IMG/VR virus record: IMGVR_UViG_3300020187_000087
Location: 1 to 37,011 of that record
Origin: a virus
Reading direction: 5' to 3' (one strand)
DNA length: 37,011 bases
Of the stretch, positions 1-7,147 are shown one piece after another. A model generated the notes under the pieces. The model searched no databases and was not told the DNA's origin. It saw only the letters and a program-made list of their open reading frames with translations. Positions within the stretch are counted from its first letter, which is position 1; the number at the start of each line of letters is the position of its first letter. The translations under genes and the position numbers were made by a program.

Positions 1-358
1 GACGCACACACTAAACTATTTGTTTACGGCTACGTCAGTCACGCGGCCAACTGCTTGGTATGTTGCGTTGTTTACCAGCAATCCAGATGAGGATGCGTCA
101 GGCACGGAAGTATCCGGCGGCGCATACGCTCGGCAGTCTGTTTCGTTTACTGTGTCTGGCAACACTGCGTCAAACTCGGCTGCGATTGAGTTTCCGACTG
201 CGACTGCCTCATACGGCACGGTCACGCACATCGGCGTTTTTGATGCGTCATCTGGCGGTAATTTGATTGCGTATGCTGCGCTGACAACCAGCAAGGCAAT
301 TGACACGGGCGACGTGATGCGGATTCCATCATCTGACCTTGACGTGACTATGGACTAA
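1..358 (+). CDS. Tail-associated structural protein, 5'-truncated
   Basis: The open frame runs in from the left edge without a stop, and the first visible residues (THTLNYLFTATSVTRPTAWY) match the second part of the usual N-terminus of a small phage protein family of the form M..ENxLLxxLF..T.......YVALFT. The true start therefore lies about ten codons outside the window; the TTG at 20 is not the start. The rest (ALFTSNP, SGGAYARQSV, THIGVFDA, SGDLDV-like end) has the all-beta pattern of this family, which sits among tail-tip and fibre genes in many marine phages. Exact role unknown. It lies 4 bases upstream of the repeat protein at 363 and is probably co-expressed with it. Confidence 0.75.
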   Translation, partial: THTLNYLFTATSVTRPTAWYVALFTSNPDEDASGTEVSGGAYARQSVSFTVSGNTASNSAAIEFPTATASYGTVTHIGVFDASSGGNLIAYAALTTSKAIDTGDVMRIPSSDLDVTMD

Positions 359-362
359 GCCA

Positions 363-1088
363 ATGGCTGACACCACATACAGGACTGGCTTTGGCACTGG
401 TGCATTCGGTGTCAGGGCTTACGGCGTTGATGGTGTTTTAAAAGACGGTGAAGCCATTGTTATTGGCGTCACCTCGACTGCGGCAGCGAATGTTCGCGTT
501 AGGCTTTCTGGGTCTATCATTGCATCCAGCTCCAGCAACACGTCAGACGCCACGAGAGTGCGCGAAGTCAGCGCGTCTGCCTCAGTGTCAGCGAGCAGCA
601 CTTCCGCAGCCCAGCGTGTCCGTGAGAGCGCCTCAGCTGTATCTGCAAATGCAACTGGCTCTACAACTGTTGAGCGCGTGCGTGAGCAAAGTGCAGCATC
701 AAGCATTGCTGCAAGCAACACGGCAGCCTGCGAGAGAGTGCGTGAGCAAAGCGCGGCAACAGCGTCTAGTGCGTCAGTGAGCGCAAACGCCGCTAAAATT
801 GTTAGCATTGCCCCGATTATATCTGCCGTTGCCACAAATGTTGTAACGGTTAATCGCGTTCAGTTTAGCGGTGCTTCGATTAATGCTGCCAGTAGTATTA
901 CTTGCAATGCTATTGAAAAGTGGGAGCCTTTGCCCGGCACGTCTGAAGTGTGGACGGAGGTTGATCCTGCGTCTGAAATATGGCAAGGTGCATCTAACGC
1001 AACCGAAAGCTGGTCTGCGGTTTCCCCTGACAATTCAGAATGGACACCAGCCCCGGCTACAGGTGAAACATGGGCAGACGCCGCATAA
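363..1088 (+). CDS. Two-part repeat protein, probable fibre or tail appendage
   Basis: 241 residues; no family recognised. Residues 1-40 are a Gly-rich head (TGFGTGAFGVRAYGVDGV). Residues 45-168 are a 20-residue repeat: RVR/RVRE at 45, 65, 85, 105 and 125, a degenerate KIV at 145 and RVQF at 165, with Ala/Ser-rich spacers. Residues 187-237 switch to an exact 10-residue repeat with Trp at 187, 197, 207, 217, 227 and 237, mostly preceded by S/T-E-x or S-E. Such regular beta-prone or coiled repeats suit an elongated trimeric appendage. Position between a tail-associated gene and tail fibre 1 supports a virion role. Single cysteines at 123 and 181. Function inferred only. Confidence 0.75.
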   Translation: MADTTYRTGFGTGAFGVRAYGVDGVLKDGEAIVIGVTSTAAANVRVRLSGSIIASSSSNTSDATRVREVSASASVSASSTSAAQRVRESASAVSANATGSTTVERVREQSAASSIAASNTAACERVREQSAATASSASVSANAAKIVSIAPIISAVATNVVTVNRVQFSGASINAASSITCNAIEKWEPLPGTSEVWTEVDPASEIWQGASNATESWSAVSPDNSEWTPAPATGETWADAA

Positions 1089-1097
1089 GGAGAGCAA

Positions 1098-1598
1098 ATG
1101 CTTACGCAAAGCAGGTTAAAAGAATTACTGGTTTACCATGCTGATACTGGCGTGTTTACTTGGCGTTTTGGCAGACCTAAAGCGAAAACTGGCTCCGTGG
1201 CGGGTTCTGTAACTTGGAAGGGTTACTGGTTAATTGGCGTTGATGGCCGCCGCTACAGGGCGCATCATTTAGCGTGGCTTTACGAGCATGGTTATTTGCC
1301 ATCACATCAAATAGACCACATTAATCACAACAAGCTGGACAACCGCATTGAAAATTTGCGCGAAGTTACAAACTGCCAAAACCATAAAAACATGGGAATA
1401 CCCTCAAATAACAAGACTGGGTATCGCGGTGTTAGTTTCGCTAAGGACAGAAAAAAATATACCGCTCGCATAAAAGACGGCAAGTCTTACAGAAACTTGG
1501 GCTATTTTGAGTGCGCAGCAGCGGCGGCTATTGCTTATGCAAAAGCAAAAATTAAACTTGGGTATCACCCAAATCACGGTTTGAAACAGGAGGCATAA
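1098..1598 (+). CDS. HNH homing endonuclease with AP2 DNA-binding domain
   Basis: 166 residues. Residues 55-95 carry an HNH core (AHHLAWLYEHG, then QIDHINHNKLDNRIENLREV with His74 and Asn82/86), typical of the HNH_3 group. Residues 102-155 look like an AP2-type DNA-binding domain (NNKTGYRGVSF, YTARI, LGYFECAAAAAIAYAKAK). This pairing is common in free-standing phage homing endonucleases, which cut an allele lacking the gene and spread by repair. AAGGAG precedes the ATG at 1098, and the TAA abuts the ATG of fibre 1. It interrupts a run of structural genes, as expected of a mobile insertion. No intron boundaries were identified. Confidence 0.9.
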   Translation: MLTQSRLKELLVYHADTGVFTWRFGRPKAKTGSVAGSVTWKGYWLIGVDGRRYRAHHLAWLYEHGYLPSHQIDHINHNKLDNRIENLREVTNCQNHKNMGIPSNNKTGYRGVSFAKDRKKYTARIKDGKSYRNLGYFECAAAAAIAYAKAKIKLGYHPNHGLKQEA

Positions 1599-4229
1599 AT
1601 GGCCGATACGACAACAACTACATATGGTCTAACAAAACCTGAAGTCGGAGCCTCAGAAGATTCTTGGGGATTGAAGTTAAACGACAATCTCGATGACATT
1701 GATAACCTGCTAGACGGCACAACGCCCATTACTGGCATTGATATTAATTCCGGCACAATCGACGGCGCAGTGATTGGCGGTGCAACGCCTGCTGCGATTA
1801 CTGGTACGGCTATCACAGGCACATCGTTTGCCACGTCTGGCGATATGACCTTCGGCGACAACGACAAGGCCATCTTTGGTGCTGGCAGTGATTTGCAGAT
1901 TTATCACGATGGGTTTAGTAGTTACGTTGAAGATAACGGCACAGGTGTCCTTCGCTTAAAAAGTGAAAACGGTGATGGAGTTGGACTGTATGGCGCATCA
2001 AATGCAGTAATGCTTTTTGCTAGAACCGGCGCGGAAGTAGACTTGCGGTATAACGGCTCAACCAAACTCGCCACCACCGCCACAGGTATTGACGTAACTG
2101 GAGAAATTACGGCTGATGGGCTGACTGTGGATGATGCAGATGGCGCAACAATTCGTATTCAGTCAAGTGATACATCCGTTGACGGCGGCTCTTTAGGGCA
2201 GCTTGAGTTTTATTCAAATGATACTTCAACAGGCGGCACAGGCGTAAAAGGCAAAATTCAAGTAACCGATGTAAGTTCATATGGGACTGCATACGAAATG
2301 AATTTCTTTACAGGTTATGTGACAGGTGGCGCACACGCTGAAACAAAGAAAATGTCCATTGGTGCTTACGGCGACATCAGCTTCTACGAGGACACAGGCA
2401 CGACACCAAAGTTCTTCTGGGATGCGAGTGCGGAGGCTTTGACTATTGGGGATGCTGCAACTCAAGCGCCACTTAGTGTCGAGACAAACTCAAGTGGATT
2501 TGCGATTAGCATTGAGGAAAACGCAGGTGCAGAAACGTGGCAGATTGGCGTTGATGTTGACGGCGATTTGAATTTCCATAATAGTACTCTACCTACGCCC
2601 CAGTTTACTGTAAGCGATTCAGGAAACGTAGGCATTGGGACGACTTCGCCTAGTGCTGGTGCTGTTGGTGGCACTGTTGTTCACGTTCAAAATAGTGGTG
2701 GAACCGCTTCTGTTCGTGTTGACCGCAGCGATGCGTCTACGGCTGGCACATTGTCTATGACATCTGGCAATACGACGAATGGTTTTTACGGTACTGGCGC
2801 AAAGCCGATGGTGTTTTCTACAAACGCCACAGAAGCCATGACCATCGACGCATCGGGCAACGTAGGCATTGGGATAACAAATCCTGCTCAACTTTTACAC
2901 GTTCAAGCAGGTGTCACAGGCAACGGCACAATCAGAGTGGGCGGTGGTGCAGGTTTAGAAATAAGCCATGACAACTCAGGAAGTACCGTACAAAGGATAG
3001 ACAGTTTATATCGTACAACATCTAATGATACTAATTTACAGTTACGAACAGGAACACTTACTTTTCATACAGGCACAGCATCTTCAGAACGTATGCGCAT
3101 TGACTCCTCGGGACGGGTAGGCATTGGGGTGAGTTCGCCTACAGAGAAGCTGGAAGTCATACAAGGTTCAGGTACGACAACTAGGGCCGTTATTGGTGGA
3201 GGCACTCAAGCGGTTCTTGTGATAAACGGAGACAGGGACAATTCTGGTGATGGCGGTGAAGAAGACGCTACTATATTGCTTGCTACTGATGGCTCGTATG
3301 ATAGCTCTGTCAATAGTGGCCTTGGCTCTTACGGGTTTCGCATTGGGGCCATCAACAACGGCGGCTCAACCGGCCTAAAGTTTACTGAAGCTCAAAACGG
3401 TTCCGACTTAGAACGTATGCGCATCGACTCATCGGGCAACCTGCTTGTGGGGACTACTGACGTTGCTCCTTATGTCAGTTCCACTGAGACTGGCGCTGTT
3501 TTAAGAAATGCTTTTGGTCTAGTAGGGGCTTCTAGGGATGGTGGGGCTTCTGCTATATTCAACAGACTTAACTCAGACGGTGAAATTGTATCGCTCCGCA
3601 AAGACGGCACCACGGTGGGGAGTATTGGGGTTAATAATGGGACAAACCTTTACCAAGCCTCTAGTGCAGGTGCGGGTCTTAAAATGGGTTCAGTCAATAT
3701 TGTTGCATCAAACGCTTCTGGAGCATCAAATGACAATGCGATTGATTTAGGCTCGACATCTACACGCTTCAAAGACCTCTACCTCTCTGGCGGTGTCTAC
3801 CTTGGCGGCACTGTGTCGGCTAATAAGTTGGACGATTATGAAGAGGGGACGTTTACTCCCACGGCCTTTGGAACTACCGCCGCTGGGACCACGACCTATG
3901 GGTCACAAACTGGGTCTTACACCAAAGTTGGCGATACGGTTCATGTAGATATTTATATTGCTTGGACTGCAATGACTGGTACTGGCGATTTAAGAATAGG
4001 TGGTTTGCCATTCACGTCTTCTAGCGCATCTAATTATTATGCTACTGGCACTATCGTTCCCTTGCTAGGCTTTACTTGGCCTTCTGGAGCAACCCAGCTA
4101 AATCCAATTATCAGCGCTAGTGATACAGCAATGTCTATTTTTGGCTCGGCTACTGATTCAAACTCAGACGGAGCAGCAACGGATAATGAAATAGTCGCTC
4201 TTGCAATAACGATAACTTATAAGGTTTGA
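1599..4229 (+). CDS. Tail fibre protein 1
   Basis: 876 residues. The N-terminus (TYGLTKPEVGASEDSWG, KLNDNLDDIDNLL) is the short attachment segment seen in many marine phage fibres. The shaft holds FGDNDKAIFGAGSDLQIYHDG and several copies of a module like MRIDSSGNVGIGTTSP, a beta-helical shaft repeat. The last 130 residues (YEEGTFTPTAFG to ALAITITYKV) are nearly the same as the end of fibre 2 at 33383 (nine differences), and several shaft blocks are near-identical in DNA. No S74 chaperone domain is seen; the shared C-terminal domain is probably the trimerisation or receptor-binding head. Likely role: host recognition. The stop of the HNH gene directly abuts its ATG. Confidence 0.9.
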   Translation: MADTTTTTYGLTKPEVGASEDSWGLKLNDNLDDIDNLLDGTTPITGIDINSGTIDGAVIGGATPAAITGTAITGTSFATSGDMTFGDNDKAIFGAGSDLQIYHDGFSSYVEDNGTGVLRLKSENGDGVGLYGASNAVMLFARTGAEVDLRYNGSTKLATTATGIDVTGEITADGLTVDDADGATIRIQSSDTSVDGGSLGQLEFYSNDTSTGGTGVKGKIQVTDVSSYGTAYEMNFFTGYVTGGAHAETKKMSIGAYGDISFYEDTGTTPKFFWDASAEALTIGDAATQAPLSVETNSSGFAISIEENAGAETWQIGVDVDGDLNFHNSTLPTPQFTVSDSGNVGIGTTSPSAGAVGGTVVHVQNSGGTASVRVDRSDASTAGTLSMTSGNTTNGFYGTGAKPMVFSTNATEAMTIDASGNVGIGITNPAQLLHVQAGVTGNGTIRVGGGAGLEISHDNSGSTVQRIDSLYRTTSNDTNLQLRTGTLTFHTGTASSERMRIDSSGRVGIGVSSPTEKLEVIQGSGTTTRAVIGGGTQAVLVINGDRDNSGDGGEEDATILLATDGSYDSSVNSGLGSYGFRIGAINNGGSTGLKFTEAQNGSDLERMRIDSSGNLLVGTTDVAPYVSSTETGAVLRNAFGLVGASRDGGASAIFNRLNSDGEIVSLRKDGTTVGSIGVNNGTNLYQASSAGAGLKMGSVNIVASNASGASNDNAIDLGSTSTRFKDLYLSGGVYLGGTVSANKLDDYEEGTFTPTAFGTTAAGTTTYGSQTGSYTKVGDTVHVDIYIAWTAMTGTGDLRIGGLPFTSSSASNYYATGTIVPLLGFTWPSGATQLNPIISASDTAMSIFGSATDSNSDGAATDNEIVALAITITYKV

Positions 4230-4237
4230 TTATAGCC
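4143..4237 (+). repeat. 95-bp exact repeat of the window's right end
   Basis: These 95 bases are identical to 36917-37011. They cover the last codons of fibre 1, its stop, and 8 bases beyond. They form the 3' end of a longer gap-free similarity (3837-4237 against 36611-37011). Confidence 0.95.
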
Positions 4238-4288
4238 CACTGCATAACTTTGGGCCGGACAGTCCACGCGCCATAAAGGAGATAAACG

Positions 4289-4540
4289 ATGGCATTAACA
4301 GAAGAAACAGTCGAAGACAAAATTGAAATTGTCGGTGACTTCAAGCACGTTCAGGTGAGAACCGCAGTCGTCATCAAGCGTGACGGCGCAGAAATCAGCC
4401 GATCATTCTCACGCCATGTCGTTGCACCGGATGCAGATATCACAGGCGAAAGCGCAGAGGTTCAAGCCATCTGCGCAGCCGTCCACACACAAGCGGTTAA
4501 GGATGCTTACGCCGCCCATCTAGCCGCACAGGAGGTTTAA
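4289..4540 (+). CDS. Small conserved phage protein (83 aa)
   Basis: Starts MALTEETVEDKIEIVGDFKH and has the pattern of a small protein found after fibre genes in many marine and lambdoid phages: a short beta region with a charged VQVRTAVVIKRDG strand, an ISRSFSRHVVAPDADI segment, then an Ala-rich helix ending AYAAHLAAQEV. Function unknown. AAAGGAG lies 9-10 bases before the ATG. The 59 bases after fibre 1 hold no gene. It is followed after 3 bases by the next gene, so the two are likely translated together. Confidence 0.75.
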   Translation: MALTEETVEDKIEIVGDFKHVQVRTAVVIKRDGAEISRSFSRHVVAPDADITGESAEVQAICAAVHTQAVKDAYAAHLAAQEV

Positions 4541-4543
4541 CCT

Positions 4544-4852
4544 ATGGCAATTATTTACACTTGGACTATCCCCACCTGCGAACACGACATCGCAACAGGT
4601 GGGATTAACGTAGTACACTGGCGCTGCACAGGCGTAGACGGAGATCACTCTGCGTCATCCTATGGCACAGTGGGCTTAACACCTGACCCATCTGCCGCTG
4701 ACTTTGTTGCCTATGCAGACGTGACTGAAGCACAGGCTCAAACATGGGTCTGGGCCAGCGTATCACAGGAAGATACGGAAGCTGCTATCGCTGCAAAGAT
4801 TGATGCGATGGTAAACCCAACCGAAGCCTCGGGAACACCTTGGGCTGCTTAA
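4544..4852 (+). CDS. Small conserved phage protein (102 aa)
   Basis: Begins MAIIYTWTIPTCEHD and continues with NVVHWRCTGVDG and a Trp-rich WVWASVSQEDTEAAIAAKI helix. This resembles a widespread small phage protein in marine podoviruses and myoviruses (YTW...VHWRxxGxDG pattern). It probably folds as a small beta-sandwich with a C-terminal helix. Function unknown; it travels with the genes at 4289 and 4875. AGGAGGT precedes the ATG within the end of the previous gene. Confidence 0.75.
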   Translation: MAIIYTWTIPTCEHDIATGGINVVHWRCTGVDGDHSASSYGTVGLTPDPSAADFVAYADVTEAQAQTWVWASVSQEDTEAAIAAKIDAMVNPTEASGTPWAA

Positions 4853-4874
4853 CTTAACTTAAAAGGAGATCACT

Positions 4875-5090
4875 ATGACTGAAGACAAAAAGGTCATTAC
4901 GATTGACGACATCGAGTACACTGAAGATCAACTGTCAGATGAGGCAAAGGTCTGCATTAATCACATTGGCTCACTGGATCAGAAGATTGGTTCAGCACAG
5001 TTTAACCTGACGCAGCTTCAAGGTGGCCGTGAGTTCTTTATAGCGCGGCTGAATGCAGCGCTTAAACAACCGGAAGAAGAAGATGGATAA
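4875..5090 (+). CDS. Small conserved phage protein (71 aa)
   Basis: The sequence VITIDDIEYTEDQLSDEAK followed by INHIGSLDQKIGSAQFNLTQ matches a small acidic phage protein common in marine phages and cyanophages: a short beta hairpin (ITIDDIEYTEDQL) then a long amphipathic helix likely to form a coiled coil. Function not established. AAAAGGAG lies upstream of the ATG. Its last eight bases overlap the start of the following gene. Confidence 0.8.
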   Translation: MTEDKKVITIDDIEYTEDQLSDEAKVCINHIGSLDQKIGSAQFNLTQLQGGREFFIARLNAALKQPEEEDG

Positions 5091-5277
5091 AAGAACAGCA
5101 GCATCAGCACATGAACGGATCGACAACATGGAGAAGCAAGTAATTGCAATTCAAACTGAGATGAAGATCCAATTCAAAGATTTGTTTGGTCGCGTCAAAC
5201 GAATGGAAAGCATTATGCTTGCTGCTACTGGGTCTATCATTGCGCTCTTAATCACAGTCCTAACAAAGATGGGCTGA
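5083..5277 (+). CDS. XhlA-like membrane protein, probable holin accessory
   Basis: 64 residues from the ATG at 5083. That start gives an 8-base overlap with the upstream gene; an in-frame ATG at 5053 would overlap it more and add an unusual KKK stretch. Residues 1-38 are a charged coiled-coil helix (HERIDNMEKQVIAIQTEMK). Residues 42-61 are one TM segment (IMLAATGSIIALLITVLTKM). This coil-plus-C-terminal-TM layout is that of haemolysin XhlA family proteins, which accompany holins. It opens the lysis module. Confidence 0.7.
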   Translation: MDKRTAASAHERIDNMEKQVIAIQTEMKIQFKDLFGRVKRMESIMLAATGSIIALLITVLTKMG

Positions 5278-5450
5278 TGATCTGTGTTCTCGCCTTTGTT
5301 TCATTCAACCACGCTTGGACACAAGGCGGGAACCGGTTGTTTCAATACTGTTTCTATAACTGCGGCACTGCAAAAAATGGTTTATGGTATGATAGGGTTT
5401 ATCGTGTCAGCTATTTGTTTGTCTGTCCAGCAAAGTTTGTTGAAACATGA
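5277..5450 (+). CDS. Small Cys-containing, probably exported protein
   Basis: 57 residues: it begins MICVLAFVSFNHAWTQ, continues GGNRLFQYCFYNCGTAKNG and ends FVCPAKFVET. It starts at an ATG overlapping the TGA of the previous gene (TGATG) and ends in an ATGA overlap with the next, so coupled translation on both sides argues that it is real. The first 16 residues resemble a short signal peptide, and Cys24, Cys29 and Cys51 could form disulfides outside the membrane. It occupies what would otherwise be a 170-base gap in the lysis module. A spanin-like or envelope role is possible, but there is no lipobox and no family was recognised. Confidence 0.65.
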   Translation: MICVLAFVSFNHAWTQGGNRLFQYCFYNCGTAKNGLWYDRVYRVSYLFVCPAKFVET

Positions 5451-5923
5451 TTGATCCGTTTACAGCTTTTGCCGCAGCGCAGACTGCCGTATCTGCTATC
5501 AAGAAAGGTATCCAGCTCGGCAAAGACATTGGCGGCATATCCAATGATCTGGCTAAATTTGCTGGTGCTATTTCTGACTTAGAGTTTGCACACAAGTCAG
5601 CGGAGAACCAGCCTTGGTATGCAGTGCTGTTCGGCAGTGCTGGCCCCAGTGCAATAGACATCTTCGCCAAGAAGAAACAGGCGGAGGCTCTTCGTGCAGA
5701 CATTAAGCAATATATTCAGTTCGGCTACGGCCAGTCGGCTTGGCAAGAACTCTTACGCATCGAAGCTCAAGTGCGCAAAGATCGTCAGAAAACTTTATAT
5801 CGCAAGGCGGAGATTAAGCAGGCGATTATCGAGTGGACTTTGGGCATTCTGGTGGTGGTATCAGGCATTGGTATCCTCTGCGTGGGCATTTATTATCTCG
5901 GCAAAAAACAAGGAAAATGGTAA
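5447..5923 (+). CDS. Lysis-module membrane-anchored protein (158 aa)
   Basis: Begins MIDPFTAFAAAQTAVSAIKK. It has helical Ala/Lys-rich regions, a long charged helix (residues 84-126) and a single C-terminal TM segment (IIEWTLGILVVVSGIGILCVGIY) with a Lys-rich tail KKQGKW. Proteins of this shape recur beside holins in marine podoviruses; no catalytic motif is visible. ATGA overlap with the small gene before it and a one-base overlap with the next. The long soluble helix with one membrane anchor could suggest a spanin-like part, but the anchor is at the wrong end for a classic inner spanin. Confidence 0.7.
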   Translation: MIDPFTAFAAAQTAVSAIKKGIQLGKDIGGISNDLAKFAGAISDLEFAHKSAENQPWYAVLFGSAGPSAIDIFAKKKQAEALRADIKQYIQFGYGQSAWQELLRIEAQVRKDRQKTLYRKAEIKQAIIEWTLGILVVVSGIGILCVGIYYLGKKQGKW

Positions 5924-6174
5924 TGGCACACACAATACTTGATGACTGGAAAGTTCTGCCACGCTTGATGATGCTGGCGGTCACTGTGCTGACGTATCAG
6001 GCGGTGCATTGGTTCATGGGGCTATCTGACCCCAGCGTTGCACAGTCAGGGCTTGTAAGCGTCTGTATGGGCGCTCTCACAGGGTGCTTTGGTATCTGGA
6101 TGGGCAAAGAGTCCAAGACTACAGTTACAAACACAGCTTCATCGTCGAAGGTAGAGTATGAGGTGGACAAATGA
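5923..6174 (+). CDS. Two-TM holin-like protein
   Basis: 83 residues from the ATG at 5923, which overlaps the preceding TAA by one base; an upstream in-frame ATG would run deep inside the previous gene. Two hydrophobic segments: LPRLMMLAVTVLTYQAVHWF and SGLVSVCMGALTGCFGIWMG, joined by a short polar loop, then a charged Ser/Thr-rich tail ending EYEVDK. The N-terminal LDDWKVLPRLMML pattern is typical of small holin-like proteins of marine phages. It lies directly upstream of the three-TM holin. Confidence 0.65.
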   Translation: MAHTILDDWKVLPRLMMLAVTVLTYQAVHWFMGLSDPSVAQSGLVSVCMGALTGCFGIWMGKESKTTVTNTASSSKVEYEVDK

Positions 6175-6554
6175 TACAGGCTCTGATCGGCCCATTAGCT
6201 AACTTAGCCGGAGGGTGGCTGGATGCAAAGACTACGAAGCAGGCTGCTGAAGCCAAGCTCAAGCTAACTGAGGCGGAAGCCAAGGCAAAGATCATGCTCT
6301 CTGAGCATACGAGCGTTGCCGATTGGGAGCGCATCATGGCAGAGGGCGCAAAATCAAGCTGGAAAGACGAGTGGTTTGTTATTGTCTTGTCGATACCATT
6401 GATCCTGGCGTTTATCCCAGGCGCAGAAGGCTGGGTTGACCGTGGGTTTGAGCAGCTTTCCAAAGCACCCGACTGGTATTTTTACAGCTTAGGTATCGCA
6501 ATCAGCGCAAGCTTTGGTGTGCGCGGTGCGCAGGCTTTGTTTAAGAGGAAATGA
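6171..6554 (+). CDS. Three-TM holin, GTA-release type
   Basis: 127 residues. Begins MIQALIGPLANLAGGWLDAK, has a charged helix (KQAAEAKLKLTEAEAKAKI) and a conserved SWKDEWFVIVLSIPLI segment, then a further TM near IAISASFGVRGAQALF. This matches the GTA_holin_3TM family (three-TM holins for gene-transfer-agent release), common in phages and GTAs of alphaproteobacteria. Role: permeabilises the inner membrane so that the endolysin reaches the cell wall. ATGA overlap with the upstream gene, and the endolysin ATG follows the stop by one base. Confidence 0.85.
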   Translation: MIQALIGPLANLAGGWLDAKTTKQAAEAKLKLTEAEAKAKIMLSEHTSVADWERIMAEGAKSSWKDEWFVIVLSIPLILAFIPGAEGWVDRGFEQLSKAPDWYFYSLGIAISASFGVRGAQALFKRK

Positions 6555-6555
6555 A

Positions 6556-7011
6556 ATGACATACAAACTATCACAACGTAGCCTTGACCGAATGGAAGGC
6601 GTAGACGAGCGTTTAGTTGCCGTTGCTAAAGCAGCCATAGGCCATACAAAAACCGACTTTGGTGTGATCTGTGGGCTTAGAACCATTGAAGAACAGCGTG
6701 AGCTTTATAACAAAGGTGCGTCAAAAACTATGAAGTCTAAGCACATTGACGGCAACGCTCTCGACCTCATGGCTTATGTAGGTTCTCGGGCATCGTGGGA
6801 AATAAAGTTGTATTTTGACATTGCTGATGCGGTTAAGCAAGCTGCTATTGACGTAGGTGTTAAGGTGCGTTGGGGTGCTTCTTGGCATATCAACGACATC
6901 CGAGAGTGGGATGGAACAATGGAAGAAGCGTACAATGCCTACGTTGACTTGCGCCGCAGCCAAGGAAAATCCCCATTTATTGATGGACCTCACTTTGAGT
7001 TAGTTGTATAA
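6556..7011 (+). CDS. Endolysin, peptidase M15 (D-Ala/L-Ala-D-Glu peptidase type)
   Basis: 151 residues from the ATG at 6556 (GAGGAAATGAA ribosome site; one base after the holin stop). Residues 61-70 (SKHIDGNALD) are the SxHxxGxAxD zinc motif with His63 and Asp70, and GPHFEL gives the third ligand His146. This is the single-domain M15 peptidase used by many phages as endolysin; it cleaves the peptide part of peptidoglycan. No cell-wall-binding domain or signal peptide is seen, so release depends on the holin. Last gene of the rightward lysis module. Confidence 0.9.
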   Translation: MTYKLSQRSLDRMEGVDERLVAVAKAAIGHTKTDFGVICGLRTIEEQRELYNKGASKTMKSKHIDGNALDLMAYVGSRASWEIKLYFDIADAVKQAAIDVGVKVRWGASWHINDIREWDGTMEEAYNAYVDLRRSQGKSPFIDGPHFELVV

Positions 7012-7014
7012 GAT

Positions 7015-7140
7015 TCGAGTGGGTGGCTATCATCACAAGATAAAATCGACTTGCCGTAAGTAGTGCGACGGTGGTTGTTTAGCCTAGGATGACGTTGCTA
7101 CCAAATGTGCCAGCATTCCTTTCAACGGCCACCCACACGA
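7015..7140. ncRNA. Candidate structured RNA or terminator element at convergence point
   Basis: No gene lies here. The ends form a 12-of-13 inverted repeat: 7015-7027 against 7128-7140, with a perfect 9-bp core (GTGGGTGGC / GCCACCCAC). Inside are smaller pairings: TCATC 7030-7034 with GATGA 7088-7092; CAAG 7036-7039 with CTTG 7050-7053; CCGT 7054-7057 with ACGG 7068-7071; AATG 7104-7107 with CATT 7114-7117. It sits between the rightward lysis genes and the end of the leftward early operon, and is followed on the plus strand by a U-rich stretch. It could be an ncRNA or a two-way transcription stop. No known RNA family was recognised. Confidence 0.4.
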
Positions 7141-7147
7141 TTATTTT

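Noticed and set aside
419-835. Minus-strand frame opposite the repeat protein
   Set aside because: Its ELDA/DALT-type repeats are the antisense image of the 60-bp coding repeats on the plus strand.
1599-4229. Diversity-generating retroelement acting on fibres
   Set aside because: No reverse transcriptase and no adenine-biased template/variable repeat pair; the shared fibre blocks fit ordinary recombination better.
7015-7140. Hammerhead or other known ribozyme in the intergenic element
   Set aside because: The conserved hammerhead CUGAUGA and GAAA core strings are absent from both strands.
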